Below, one piece after another: positions 1 through 9,217 of a DNA stretch of 31,904 bases (the stretch's first letter is position 1; each line of letters begins with the position of its first letter). Source of the DNA: Thiobacillus denitrificans (GTDB lineage Bacteria > Pseudomonadota > Gammaproteobacteria > Burkholderiales > Thiobacillaceae); NCBI GenBank assembly GCA_002403375.1, contig DHHQ01000023.1:1-31904 (forward strand), in the 5' to 3' direction. The translations under genes were made by a program, and so were the position numbers. The notes below the pieces were generated by a model, which had not been told where the DNA came from, made no database searches, and saw nothing but the letters and a program-made list of their open reading frames with translations.

Positions 1-710
1 AGTTCGGACACGTGCACGCTGCGGTCGGCCGGGTTGCCCGAGGCGTCGTACACCGTGACCCCCAGCAGGCCGATGTCGGCGCCGTCGCCCTCTTCGAGGT
101 ACATCACGCGCTGGGTGACCGGCAGCAGCGCCGAGACGTCCGACGCGATGAAGTTCTCCTCGATCCCCAGACCGATCAGCAGCGGGCTGCCCTTGCGCGC
201 GCACACCAGGCGGTGCGGCGCCTCCTCGCTCACCACACCGATCGCGTAGGCGCCTTCCAGCTCGGCCACGGCGGCGCGGGTGGCGGCGAGCAGGTCCCGG
301 CTCGCGCGGTAGTGCAAGGCGATCAGGTGCGCGATGACCTCGGTATCGGTCTCCGACGTGAACGCGAAGCCGGCGGCGCGCAGGCGCGCGCGCAGCGCCT
401 CGTGGTTCTCGATGATGCCGTTGTGGACCACCGCGAGGCTGCCGCTGACGTGCGGATGCGCGTTGGCCTCCGACGGTGCGCCGTGCGTCGCCCAGCGGGT
501 GTGCGCGATGCCGAGGTGGCCATGGACCTGCTGCGCGGCGCAATCGGCCGCCAGCGCGGCCACGCGGCCGACGCTGCGCACCCGCCTGAGGCCGCCGTCG
601 ACGGTGACCAGGCCGGCCGAATCGTAGCCGCGGTACTCCAGGCGCCGCAGGCCCTCGAGCAGGATGGGGACGACGTTACGCTGCGCGACTGCGCCGACAA
701 TGCCACACAT
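1..710 (-). CDS. glmS: Glucosamine-fructose-6-phosphate aminotransferase, N-terminal part (cut by window edge)
   Basis: GlmS makes glucosamine-6-phosphate from fructose-6-phosphate and glutamine, the first step towards UDP-GlcNAc for peptidoglycan and lipid A. About 236 codons are visible, and the gene continues past the left edge. The start reads MCGIVGAV, which leaves Cys2 as the N-terminal nucleophile of the class II glutamine amidotransferase domain. The family motifs RRLEYRGYDSAG, HTRWATHG and VVHNGIIEN follow. Nearly all of the glutaminase domain is present, and the sugar isomerase domains lie outside the window. The ATG at 710 is only three bases after the glmU stop, so translation is probably coupled to glmU. 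No frameshift is seen in the visible part. Confidence 0.96.
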   Translation of the reverse strand, partial: MCGIVGAVAQRNVVPILLEGLRRLEYRGYDSAGLVTVDGGLRRVRSVGRVAALAADCAAQQVHGHLGIAHTRWATHGAPSEANAHPHVSGSLAVVHNGIIENHEALRARLRAAGFAFTSETDTEVIAHLIALHYRASRDLLAATRAAVAELEGAYAIGVVSEEAPHRLVCARKGSPLLIGLGIEENFIASDVSALLPVTQRVMYLEEGDGADIGLLGVTVYDASGNPADRSVHVSE

Positions 711-713
711 GGA

Positions 714-2099
714 TCAGCTTTCCTTCTTCTGTTTGACCGGACGTTTCCAGCCGGCGACGGTGAGCTGCTTCGCCCGCGACAGGGTGAGTTCGCCGGCTGG
801 CGCGTCCTTCGTCAGCGTGGTGCCCGCGCCGAGCGTGGCGCCGCGGCCGACGGTGACCGGCGCGACCAGCTGGGTGTCGGAGCCGACGAAGACCTCGTCC
901 TCGATCACGGTGCGGTGCTTGTTGGCGCCGTCGTAGTTGCAGGTGATGGTGCCGGCGCCGATGTTGACGCGCTTGCCCATGGTGGTGTCGCCGACGTAGG
1001 ACAGGTGGTTGATCTTGGAGCCGTCGTCGATCTGGCTGTTCTTGATCTCGACGAAGTTGCCGACGTGGACGTCGCGCGCAAGCCGGGTCCCGGGCCGGAT
1101 GCGCGAGAACGGCCCCAGCCGGTTGGCCGCGCCGATCTCGGCGTCGTCGATCAGGGTGAAGGCGTCGATGCGGGTGCCCGCGGCGACGCGCACGTTGCGC
1201 AGCACGCAGTGAGCGCCCACTTGCACGCCATCGCCCAGTTCTACGCGACCTTCGAACACGCAGTTGACGTCGATGACGACGTCGCGCCCGCAGGCGAGCG
1301 TGCCGCGCACGTCGAGGCGCGCCGGGTCGAGCAGCGTCACGCCCGCCTCGAGCAGACCCTGCGCGATCCCGTTCTGGTGGATGCGCTCGAGCTCGGCCAG
1401 CTGCGCCTTGCTGTTGACGCCCAGCACCTCCCATTCGTGGCCCGGCTGATGGGTCTCCACGTCGACGCCGTCACGAACCGCGAGCGCGATGACGTCGGTG
1501 AGGTAGTACTCGCCCTGCGCATTGTCGTTCCTCAGCTCGGCGATCCACCGCTTCAACTGGCGGCTCGGCACGGCGAGGATGCCGGTGTTGACCTCGTGGA
1601 TCGCGCGCTCGGCGGGGGTGGCGTCCTTGTGCTCGACGATGCGCGTCACGCGACCGCTTTCGCGCACGATGCGGCCATAGCCATCCGGATGCGCGAGGTT
1701 CACCGTCAGCAGGCCGAGCCTGCCCGCCTGCGCGGCAGCGACCAGCGGCTGCAGCGTGGCGGGGCGGATCAGCGGGACGTCGCCGTAGAGCACGAGCACG
1801 ACGCTGTCGTCCGCCAGATGCGGCAGCGCCTGCTTCACCGCGTGTCCGGTGCCGTGCTGCTCGGCCTGCAGGACGAAGCTCAGCCTGTCGTCGGCCATCG
1901 CCTGCGGGACGGCCTCGCCGCCGAACCCGTAGACCACGCAGGTGCGCGCAGCGCCGAGGGCGTGCGCGGTGTCGACCACGTGGCCGAGCAAGGGCTTGCC
2001 CGCGAGGGGATGCAGCACCTTGGGCAGGTCGGAACGCATGCGGGTGCCCTTGCCCGCGGCGAGAATCAGGATTTCAAGCTGGGATTGCATCAGTGTCAT
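714..2099 (-). CDS. glmU: Bifunctional UDP-N-acetylglucosamine pyrophosphorylase / glucosamine-1-phosphate N-acetyltransferase
   Basis: GlmU carries out the last two steps of UDP-GlcNAc synthesis: acetylation of glucosamine-1-phosphate by the C-terminal domain and uridylyl transfer by the N-terminal domain. The N-terminus has the nucleotidyltransferase signature LILAAGKGTRM and then LYGDVPL. The C-terminal half is a left-handed beta-helix of hexapeptide repeats with the conserved stretch KINHLSYVGDTTMG and the motif NIGAGTITCNYDG. Starts are possible at 2099 (MTLMQSQ, 461 residues) or 2090 (MQSQLE, 458 residues). Neither has a clear Shine-Dalgarno sequence, and the shorter one is closer to the usual length of about 456. 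The open frame continues upstream without family similarity, so longer starts are unlikely. glmS follows directly, so the pair forms one UDP-GlcNAc operon. Confidence 0.95.
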   Translation of the reverse strand: MTLMQSQLEILILAAGKGTRMRSDLPKVLHPLAGKPLLGHVVDTAHALGAARTCVVYGFGGEAVPQAMADDRLSFVLQAEQHGTGHAVKQALPHLADDSVVLVLYGDVPLIRPATLQPLVAAAQAGRLGLLTVNLAHPDGYGRIVRESGRVTRIVEHKDATPAERAIHEVNTGILAVPSRQLKRWIAELRNDNAQGEYYLTDVIALAVRDGVDVETHQPGHEWEVLGVNSKAQLAELERIHQNGIAQGLLEAGVTLLDPARLDVRGTLACGRDVVIDVNCVFEGRVELGDGVQVGAHCVLRNVRVAAGTRIDAFTLIDDAEIGAANRLGPFSRIRPGTRLARDVHVGNFVEIKNSQIDDGSKINHLSYVGDTTMGKRVNIGAGTITCNYDGANKHRTVIEDEVFVGSDTQLVAPVTVGRGATLGAGTTLTKDAPAGELTLSRAKQLTVAGWKRPVKQKKES

Positions 2100-2148
2100 T
2101 CTGGTTGGCTGGCGCAGCACGCGAAGCTGCTCGATCGTCGCGCCGCCA

Positions 2149-2154
2149 AGTATA
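2149..2154 (-). promoter_or_regulatory. Possible -10 element of the glmU-glmS promoter
   Basis: On the minus strand the hexamer TATACT lies 50 bases upstream of the first glmU ATG, inside the only non-coding stretch before the operon. It matches the sigma-70 -10 consensus at five of six positions. No good -35 element is visible 16-18 bases upstream, so this is a weak call from base matching alone. Confidence 0.3.
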
Positions 2155-2227
2155 AGGCCTGGGCGTGTCTCGCCGTAGTGATACGCCACGACTGCGCACA
2201 GCAGGACATCTCCCGGGCGACGCGGCG

Positions 2228-2255
2228 AAAAAAACGGGAACCGAAGTTCCCGTTT
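2228..2255 (-). terminator. Rho-independent terminator of the OmpA-like gene
   Basis: A perfect 10-bp stem (2232-2241 paired with 2246-2255) closes a CGAA tetraloop. Read on the minus strand it runs into seven T residues, encoded by the A-run at 2228-2234. It begins about 20 bases after the stop of the OmpA-like gene and separates that gene from glmU. Confidence 0.9.
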
Positions 2256-2274
2256 CGACGGCTGCGGCGACGCC

Positions 2275-3177
2275 TTACTGGATCGCCACCAGTTCGACGC
2301 GGCGGTTCTGCAGGCGGCCTTCCTCGGTCGCGTTGTCGGCAACCGGGCGGGTCTCGCCGTAGCCGCGGGCGAACAGGCGGTTGGCCGCGACACCCTTGCC
2401 GACCAGGTACTGGCGCACGGCCTCGGCGCGGCGCTGCGACAGCGCCAGGTTGTAGCTGTCCTTGCCGACGCTGTCGGTGTGACCCGCGACTTCAACCTTC
2501 ACGTCGCCCCACTCCTGCAGGGTCGCGGCGGCTGCGTCCAGCGTGGCGAAGGAATCCTGCTGCAGGGTTGCGGAGTTGTTGCCGAAGTTGACGCCTTCGA
2601 GCGTGAGCTTCTTGGGCGCGGCCTCGGGGCAGCCGTCCGCCGTCTTCGCGTACACGGTCGGGCACTTGTCAAGGGCGTCGACAATGCCGTCGTTGTCGCT
2701 GTCGAGTTCGCAGCCGACCTCGTTGACCGTGCGGCCTGCCGGGGTGTTGGGGCAGCGGTCGACCGCGTCGACCACGCCGTCGCCGTCGCCGTCGAGTTCG
2801 CAGCCGTCAGCGTTCACGGTGCGGCCGGCGGGCGTGTTCGGGCACTTGTCGAGGGCATCGACGACGCCGTCACCGTCGCTGTCGAGCTCGCAGCCGTCGG
2901 GGTCGACCTTGCGGCCGGCCGGCGTGTTCGGGCACTTGTCCTTGCTGTCGACGACGCCGTCGCCGTCGCTGTCCATCGGCGGCTTCGGGCACGGGGCGTC
3001 GAGCAGCCCGCGCCCGGGGCAGCCGATGGTGCCGAACAGTTCGTGGCCGACGGTCTTGCCCGTCGTGCTCGCGGCATTGGACGGGTCGTAGTAGACGCCG
3101 GTCGCGGCGTGGGCAGTCAGCACGCCAGCCGACATGAGGGTGGCGCCGAGGACGGTGAACAGCGAAGGTGTACGCAT
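2275..3177 (-). CDS. OmpA-family peptidoglycan-binding outer-membrane protein with thrombospondin type-3 repeats
   Basis: A 300-residue exported protein. Residues 1-24 form a signal peptide ending in AHA, a good signal peptidase I site. Residues 69 to about 186 hold four Asp/Gly-rich units of 30 residues (the last is shorter) of the type DSDGDGVVD..DKCPNTPAG, which are thrombospondin type-3 / calcium-binding repeats. Residues from about 195 to 300 are an OmpA C-terminal domain, with GHTDSVG, YNLALSQRRA and the ending RRVELVAIQ that binds peptidoglycan. There is no OmpA beta-barrel domain, so it is most like soluble or lipid-free OmpA/OprF-type C-terminal proteins. The ATG at 3177 is supported by AGGAG six bases upstream. 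It appears monocistronic, with terminators on both sides. The structural role in the envelope is inferred from the domains. Confidence 0.9.
   Translation of the reverse strand: MRTPSLFTVLGATLMSAGVLTAHAATGVYYDPSNAASTTGKTVGHELFGTIGCPGRGLLDAPCPKPPMDSDGDGVVDSKDKCPNTPAGRKVDPDGCELDSDGDGVVDALDKCPNTPAGRTVNADGCELDGDGDGVVDAVDRCPNTPAGRTVNEVGCELDSDNDGIVDALDKCPTVYAKTADGCPEAAPKKLTLEGVNFGNNSATLQQDSFATLDAAAATLQEWGDVKVEVAGHTDSVGKDSYNLALSQRRAEAVRQYLVGKGVAANRLFARGYGETRPVADNATEEGRLQNRRVELVAIQ
2620..2973 (-). repeat. Tandem 90-bp coding repeats (thrombospondin type-3 units)
   Basis: Within the OmpA-like gene, three units of 30 codons and one slightly shorter unit follow each other. The first three are nearly identical at the DNA level; the fourth (DSDNDGIVD) has diverged. 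Each unit encodes a Dx(D/N)xDG-type calcium-binding loop and a Cys pair. Such arrays can gain or lose units by slippage or recombination. Confidence 0.85.
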
Positions 3178-3183
3178 GCAGAA

Positions 3184-3188
3184 CTCCT
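3184..3188 (-). promoter_or_regulatory. Ribosome binding site of the OmpA-like gene
   Basis: AGGAG on the minus strand, six bases before the ATG at 3177. It fixes the start that yields a signal peptide, although the open frame runs further upstream. Confidence 0.8.
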
Positions 3189-3413
3189 GTTGTTGTAAAA
3201 GCAAGGGGGATCGAAGAGGGATCGAAGACCGGCTCTGGCGCGACCGCTGCGCGCAAGGCTTTCGCCACACGCGTCGCGGGGAGGCGAACCGTCTCCATCT
3301 TGTTTTGGAAGACCGGCGCCATGGTAGACCGGAGTCCCCGGCCGCCGCTATCGGTGCTTGCACGCATTGTGCTGCGCGCCGCTTTGGGATAGGAATGAGG
3401 CAGACGCGGCACG

Positions 3414-3444
3414 AAAAAAAAGGCAACCTTACGGTTGCCTTTTT
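3414..3444 (-). terminator. Terminator of the atp operon (possibly bidirectional)
   Basis: An 8-bp stem, 3421-3428 (AGGCAACC) with 3433-3440 (GGTTGCCT), encloses a TTAC loop. On the minus strand it is followed by a run of eight T (A-run 3414-3421), about 25 bases after the atpC stop. A T-run is also present on the plus side (3440-3444), so it could work both ways. Confidence 0.9.
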
Positions 3445-3464
3445 CCATTCGACGGAGCGGCCGG

Positions 3465-3887
3465 TCAGGTCAGCTTGCGCAGCTTCTTGATCGCAGCCAG
3501 CTGTGCCACGGCCTGCGCGAGCTCGGCCTGCGCCTGCGCGTAGTCGAGGCTCGCCGCCTTGTCCTTCATTGCCTCCTCGGCCGCGCGCTTGGCCTCGAGT
3601 GCCTTCGCCTCGTCGAGGTCGGCGCCGCGGATCGCGGAATCGGACAGGATGGTCACGACGTGCGGCTGCACTTCCAGAATGCCACCGGAAACGTAGACCA
3701 GCTCTTCCTCATCCTGATTCGGCACTTTGATGCGCACAGAACCCGGCTGGAGAGTGGTCAGCAGCGGCGTGTGACGCGGATAGATGCCGAGCTCGCCACG
3801 CAGGCCGGGCGCGATCACCATTTCGGCGGTGCCGGAATAAAGCGACTGCTCTGCGCTGACGATGTCGACGTGTAGGGTCATGGCCAT
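3465..3887 (-). CDS. atpC: ATP synthase F1 epsilon subunit
   Basis: The epsilon subunit of the F1 central stalk couples gamma rotation to the c-ring and can inhibit ATP hydrolysis. The 140 residues match the family length. An N-terminal beta-sandwich (LHVDIVSAEQSLYSG, GELGIYPRHTPLLTTLQPG) is followed by a C-terminal helical hairpin rich in Ala, Glu and Lys. The start at 3887 has GGAAAAG a few bases upstream. A second in-frame ATG at 3881 would remove two residues. It is the last gene of the operon, 58 bases after atpD, and a strong terminator follows it. Confidence 0.96.
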   Translation of the reverse strand: MAMTLHVDIVSAEQSLYSGTAEMVIAPGLRGELGIYPRHTPLLTTLQPGSVRIKVPNQDEEELVYVSGGILEVQPHVVTILSDSAIRGADLDEAKALEAKRAAEEAMKDKAASLDYAQAQAELAQAVAQLAAIKKLRKLT

Positions 3888-3945
3888 AATCTTTTCCTGG
3901 TGAGGCGCGAGGGGCCGGGCGAACCGGCACCCCGCGCTTTACGCA

Positions 3946-5325
3946 TTACTGGATGCTCTTAGCCTTCTCGACTGCTTCTTCGATCGGGCCGACCATGTAG
4001 AAGGCCTGCTCGGGCAGGTGGTCGTACTCGCCTTCGACGATCGCCTTGAAGCCGGCGATGGTCTCCTTCAGCGTGACGTACTTGCCGGGCGCGCCGGTGA
4101 ACACTTCGGCGACGAAGAAGGGCTGCGACAGGAAGCGCTGCAGCTTGCGTGCACGGGACACCGCGAGCTTGTCTTCGGGCGACAGTTCGTCCATGCCCAG
4201 AATCGCGATGATGTCGCGCAGTTCCTTGTACTTCTGCAGCGTGCCCTGCACCGCACGGGCGACGCTGTAGTGCTCCTCGCCGACGACCTGCGGGTCGAGA
4301 ATACGCGAGGTCGAGTCGAGCGGGTCCACGGCGGGGTAGATGCCCAGTTCGGCGATCTGACGGCTCAGCACCAGGGTGGCGTCGAGGTGGGCGAAGGTGG
4401 TCGCCGGCGACGGGTCGGTCAGGTCGTCCGCGGGCACGTACACGGCCTGGAAGGACGTGATCGAACCGGTGCGGGTCGAGGTGATGCGCTCCTGCAGGCG
4501 GCCCATTTCGTCGGCCAGCGTCGGCTGGTAGCCCACCGCGGACGGCATGCGGCCCAGCAGCGCGGACACTTCGGTACCGGCCAGGGTGTAGCGGTAGATG
4601 TTGTCGACGAACAGCAGCACGTCGCGGCCTTCGTCACGGAAGAATTCGGCCATGGTCAGACCGGTCAGCGCGACGCGCAGACGGTTGCCCGGCGGCTCGT
4701 TCATCTGGCCGTAGACCAGCGCGACCTTGTCGAGAACGCCGCCTTCCTTCATCTCGTGATAGAAGTCGTTGCCTTCGCGGGTACGCTCGCCCACGCCGGC
4801 GAACACCGAGAAGCCCGAGTGCGCCACGGCGATGTTGCGGATCAGCTCCATCAGCGTCACGGTCTTGCCCACGCCGGCGCCGCCGAACAGGCCGACCTTG
4901 CCGCCCTTGGCGATCGGCATGATCAGGTCGATGACCTTGATGCCGGTCTCGAGGATCTCGACGGTAGCCGCCTGGTCGGCGTACGCCGGGGCCTTGCGGT
5001 GGATAGGCATGGTGGTCTCGGCGCCGATGGGGCCGGCTTCGTCGACCGGCTCGCCGAGCACGTTCATGATGCGGCCGAGGGTCTTCTGGCCGACCGGCAC
5101 CATGATGGGGTTGCCGGTGGACAGCACTTCCATGCCACGGCGCAGGCCGTCGGTCGAGCCCATGGCGATGGTGCGCACGATGCCGTCGCCCAGTTGCTGC
5201 TGCACCTCGAAGGTCAGCTCGGGGGATTGCATCTTCAGCGCTTCCATGACCTTCGGCATGGCGTTGCGCGGGAATTCCACGTCAACCACCGCACCGATGA
5301 TCTGAACAATTTTTCCGTTGCTCAT
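3946..5325 (-). CDS. atpD: ATP synthase F1 beta subunit (catalytic)
   Basis: This is the catalytic subunit of F1, 459 residues, the normal length. The P-loop GGAGVGKT is at residues 148-155. Other family signatures are GVGERTREGNDFYHEM, ALTGLTMAEFFRDEGRDVL and PAVDPLDSTSR near the catalytic site. The DELSEED loop that contacts gamma and epsilon appears as DELSPED near residue 380, a common variant. The ATG at 5325 is preceded by AGGA at suitable spacing. It lies between atpG and atpC in the standard operon order, and no unusual residues were noted. Confidence 0.98.
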   Translation of the reverse strand: MSNGKIVQIIGAVVDVEFPRNAMPKVMEALKMQSPELTFEVQQQLGDGIVRTIAMGSTDGLRRGMEVLSTGNPIMVPVGQKTLGRIMNVLGEPVDEAGPIGAETTMPIHRKAPAYADQAATVEILETGIKVIDLIMPIAKGGKVGLFGGAGVGKTVTLMELIRNIAVAHSGFSVFAGVGERTREGNDFYHEMKEGGVLDKVALVYGQMNEPPGNRLRVALTGLTMAEFFRDEGRDVLLFVDNIYRYTLAGTEVSALLGRMPSAVGYQPTLADEMGRLQERITSTRTGSITSFQAVYVPADDLTDPSPATTFAHLDATLVLSRQIAELGIYPAVDPLDSTSRILDPQVVGEEHYSVARAVQGTLQKYKELRDIIAILGMDELSPEDKLAVSRARKLQRFLSQPFFVAEVFTGAPGKYVTLKETIAGFKAIVEGEYDHLPEQAFYMVGPIEEAVEKAKSIQ

Positions 5326-5358
5326 CTTGGTTTCCTAATCAATTAAATTCGTTGGGCC

Positions 5359-6231
5359 TTAGACCGCGGCAGCACCGGCGACGATCTCGGACAGTTCCTT
5401 GGTGATCGCTGCCTGGCGGGTCTTGTTGTAGACCAGCTTGAGCTCGCCGATGACGTTCTTGGCGTTGTCGGAAGCCGCTTTCATCGCAACCATCCGGGCG
5501 GACTGTTCGCAGGCGATGTTCTCGGCGACACCCTGATACACCAGCGACTCGATGTAGCGCATCAGCATGGCGTCGACCACCGGCTTCGCATCGGGCTCGT
5601 AGATGTAATCCCAGTGCGTCTTCAGGCTGGCCTCGCCCTCGTCCTCCAGCTTGGCCAGCGGCAGCAGCTGGGTCAGCGTCGGTTCCTGCTTCATCGTGTT
5701 GATGAAGCGGTTGTAGACGATGTAGAGGGCGTCGATCCTGCCTTCCAGGTACGCGTCCATCATCACCTTGGCCGGGCCGATCAGCTTGTCCATGTGCGGC
5801 GTATCGCCGATGTTGGTCAGCTGCGACACCACGTTGGCGCCGAGACGCTGCATGAAGCCCAGACCCTTGTTGCCGATCGCGGTGACGTCGATGCCGACGC
5901 CGGCGGCCTCCCACTGCTTCATCTGGTTCACCACGACGCGGAGGGCATTGGTGTTGAGACCGCCGCACAGGCCCTTGTCGGAGGTGACGACGATGACGCC
6001 GACGCGCTTCACGGTGTCACGCGCCACCACGAAGGGGTGCTTGTACTCCGTGTGGGCGTACGCCATGTGCGCGGCGACCCGCGCGATCTTCTCGGCATAG
6101 GGGCGCGCCGCCCGCATGCGGTCCTGGGCCTTGCGCATCTTGGACGCCGCGACCATTTCCATGGCCTTGGTGATCTTGCGCGTGTTCTCCACGCTCTTGA
6201 TCTTGGTCCGAATCTCTTTTCCGGCTGCCAT
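5359..6231 (-). CDS. atpG: ATP synthase F1 gamma subunit
   Basis: The gamma subunit is the rotating central shaft of F1. It has 290 residues, like other proteobacterial gamma subunits. The N-terminal helix carries the family signature (KEIRTKIKSVENTRKITKAM, then MVAASKMRKAQ). The middle contains TSDKGLCGGLN, and the C-terminal helix ends with NKTRQAAITKELSEIVAGA. The start at 6231 follows AGGAG on the minus strand. The gap to atpA is 25 bases and to atpD 33 bases, consistent with one transcript. Confidence 0.97.
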   Translation of the reverse strand: MAAGKEIRTKIKSVENTRKITKAMEMVAASKMRKAQDRMRAARPYAEKIARVAAHMAYAHTEYKHPFVVARDTVKRVGVIVVTSDKGLCGGLNTNALRVVVNQMKQWEAAGVGIDVTAIGNKGLGFMQRLGANVVSQLTNIGDTPHMDKLIGPAKVMMDAYLEGRIDALYIVYNRFINTMKQEPTLTQLLPLAKLEDEGEASLKTHWDYIYEPDAKPVVDAMLMRYIESLVYQGVAENIACEQSARMVAMKAASDNAKNVIGELKLVYNKTRQAAITKELSEIVAGAAAV

Positions 6232-6256
6232 AGTGGCTCCTAATCAGCTCGGTCTA

Positions 6257-7798
<1,542 letters not shown>

Positions 7799-7855
7799 TT
7801 CTGTTCTCCGAACCGTGAGGTTCCGATAAATATGAGTTGAGGAGCCGGCTGCGCC

Positions 7856-8392
7856 TTAGGCCCGAAGGGCGAAGGACATGCGCTGCAGCCGCCCTTTCAC
7901 CGATCCGTCTATCACCTGGTCGCCGATGGCGATCACCGCACCGCCGATCAGTTCGGGGTCGACCGCCACCTGCACGTTCACCGAGCGCCCGAACTTCGCC
8001 TTGAGGCCGGCGACCAGATCGTCGATCTGCGCCTGGGAGAGTTCCTGCGCGCTGGTGATGCTCGCCTCGAGCGTACCCTCGGCGGCCGCCTTCAGCGTTT
8101 CGAACTGCTTGCCGATTTCCGGCAGCAGCGGCAGGCGATCGTTCTCCGCCAGCACATGGACAAAGTTGCCGCCGCGTTCGCCGAGGTCGGCACCGGCCAC
8201 ATCGGCGATCAGGCCGGCGACGCGATCGGCCGGCACCGAGGGGTCGGCGATCAGGGCGGCGACCTGTGCGTCGGAGACGATGGCCGCCAGACTGGCGATG
8301 CGCGAAGACCAGCCCGCCAGGTCGTTTTCGGCCTCCGCCATGCGAAAGACCGCCTCGGCGTAGGGACGTGCCAGGGTAGACAGTTCGCTCAT
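7856..8392 (-). CDS. atpH: ATP synthase F1 delta subunit
   Basis: The delta subunit (OSCP-like) joins the b-subunit stator to the top of F1. Its 178 residues are the usual length. The N-terminal six-helix domain begins LSTLARPYAEAVFRMAE, and the C-terminal region includes the typical VDPELIGGAVIAIGDQVIDGSV with ending GRLQRMSFALRA. The start at 8392 is three bases after the stop of atpF, so translation is likely coupled. Confidence 0.96.
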   Translation of the reverse strand: MSELSTLARPYAEAVFRMAEAENDLAGWSSRIASLAAIVSDAQVAALIADPSVPADRVAGLIADVAGADLGERGGNFVHVLAENDRLPLLPEIGKQFETLKAAAEGTLEASITSAQELSQAQIDDLVAGLKAKFGRSVNVQVAVDPELIGGAVIAIGDQVIDGSVKGRLQRMSFALRA

Positions 8393-8395
8393 GAT

Positions 8396-8866
8396 TTACA
8401 GCTCGGCTTTCAGCTGGCCCAGGAGGTCAGCATGCGTTTGCGCGTTGACTTCGCGACGCAGGATCTTTTCCGCACCCGCCACGGCCAGGGCCGCGACCTG
8501 CTCACGCAGGGCTTCGCGCGCACGGTTGCTTTCCTGCACGATGTTGGCCTGGGCGGCGGCAAGCTGACGCTCGCCCTCGTCCTTGGCGGCAGACTTGGCT
8601 TCCTCGATGATCTCGGCCGCACGCTTTTCGGCGCGGGCGATGACCTCGGCAGCCTGGGCCTTGGCGTCACGCAGGTTGTCGCCGGCCATTTTCGCGGCCA
8701 GCTCCAGTTCGTGCTTGCCGCGATCGGCCGCGGCCAGGCCGTCGGCGATCTGCTTCTTGCGCGTTTCGAGCGCGTTCATGATCGGCGGCCACACGAACTT
8801 CATGCAGAACCACACGAAGAAGATGAACGTGATGGACTGGCCGATCAAAGTTGCGTTGAAATTCAT
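8396..8866 (-). CDS. atpF: ATP synthase Fo b subunit
   Basis: The b subunit forms the peripheral stator stalk as a dimer. It has 156 residues, the same as E. coli. An N-terminal transmembrane helix (from about residue 5 to 27, TLIGQSITFIFFVWFCMKFV) is followed by a long charged Ala/Glu/Lys/Arg-rich coiled coil to the C-terminus. The start at 8866 has AAAGGTG upstream. Only one b-type gene is present, so this is the homodimeric form and not the b/b' pair. Confidence 0.96.
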   Translation of the reverse strand: MNFNATLIGQSITFIFFVWFCMKFVWPPIMNALETRKKQIADGLAAADRGKHELELAAKMAGDNLRDAKAQAAEVIARAEKRAAEIIEEAKSAAKDEGERQLAAAQANIVQESNRAREALREQVAALAVAGAEKILRREVNAQTHADLLGQLKAEL

Positions 8867-8918
8867 ATCCGCACCTTTAAATGACGGGTGTTAGAGAAGT
8901 TCCGCTTCGACCCTTGAA

Positions 8919-9158
8919 TCAACCGGCAACGGCGAACAGGATGTACATGGTCAGACCGACGGCGATCATCGGCACGGCGTCGACCAGACCCATCACGATG
9001 AAGAAGTTGGTGCGCAGCAGCGGGACCAGTTCGGGCTGACGCGCGGCGCCTTCGAGGAAGCGGCCGCCGAGCAGGCCGATGCCGAGGGCGGCACCGATCG
9101 AAGCCATACCCATCATCAGGGCGCCAGCGATGTACAACAGGGCTTGAGTCATTTCCAT
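8919..9158 (-). CDS. atpE: ATP synthase Fo c subunit
   Basis: The c subunit forms the membrane rotor ring. It is a 79-residue hairpin of two helices. Helix 1 has the Gly-rich packing motif GAALGIGLLGG, the polar loop has RQPE at residues 40-43, and helix 2 has the ion-carrying carboxylate Asp60 in GLVDAVPMIAVG. The helix lacks the extra polar ligands of sodium-binding rings (helix 1 has no Q at the usual site), so proton coupling is inferred. AAGGAG stands seven bases before the ATG at 9158, a strong ribosome binding site suiting the high copy number of this subunit. Confidence 0.97.
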   Translation of the reverse strand: MEMTQALLYIAGALMMGMASIGAALGIGLLGGRFLEGAARQPELVPLLRTNFFIVMGLVDAVPMIAVGLTMYILFAVAG

Positions 9159-9217
9159 TTGTTACTCCTTAGTCAAAAAATTAAAGCGAAAAGAAAACAG
9201 GAAAACCAGAACCGAAA

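Noticed and set aside
9..14. CACGTG near the left edge as a possible parS
   Set aside because: The flanks do not match the TTT/AAA arms of parS; it lies in glmS codons and shows only the 6-bp core.
12..2591. 859-residue plus-strand open frame over glmS, glmU and the OmpA-like gene
   Set aside because: It is antisense to three recognised genes and spans their terminators; composition is that of a shadow frame.
2620..2973. CRISPR-like regular repeats
   Set aside because: The repeats are in-frame 90-bp protein units with no distinct spacers.
4018..5346. Long plus-strand open frames antisense to atpD, atpA, mnmG, mnmE and others
   Set aside because: They mirror real genes in a GC-rich genome, have His/Arg/Asp/Val-rich compositions and no recognisable domains.
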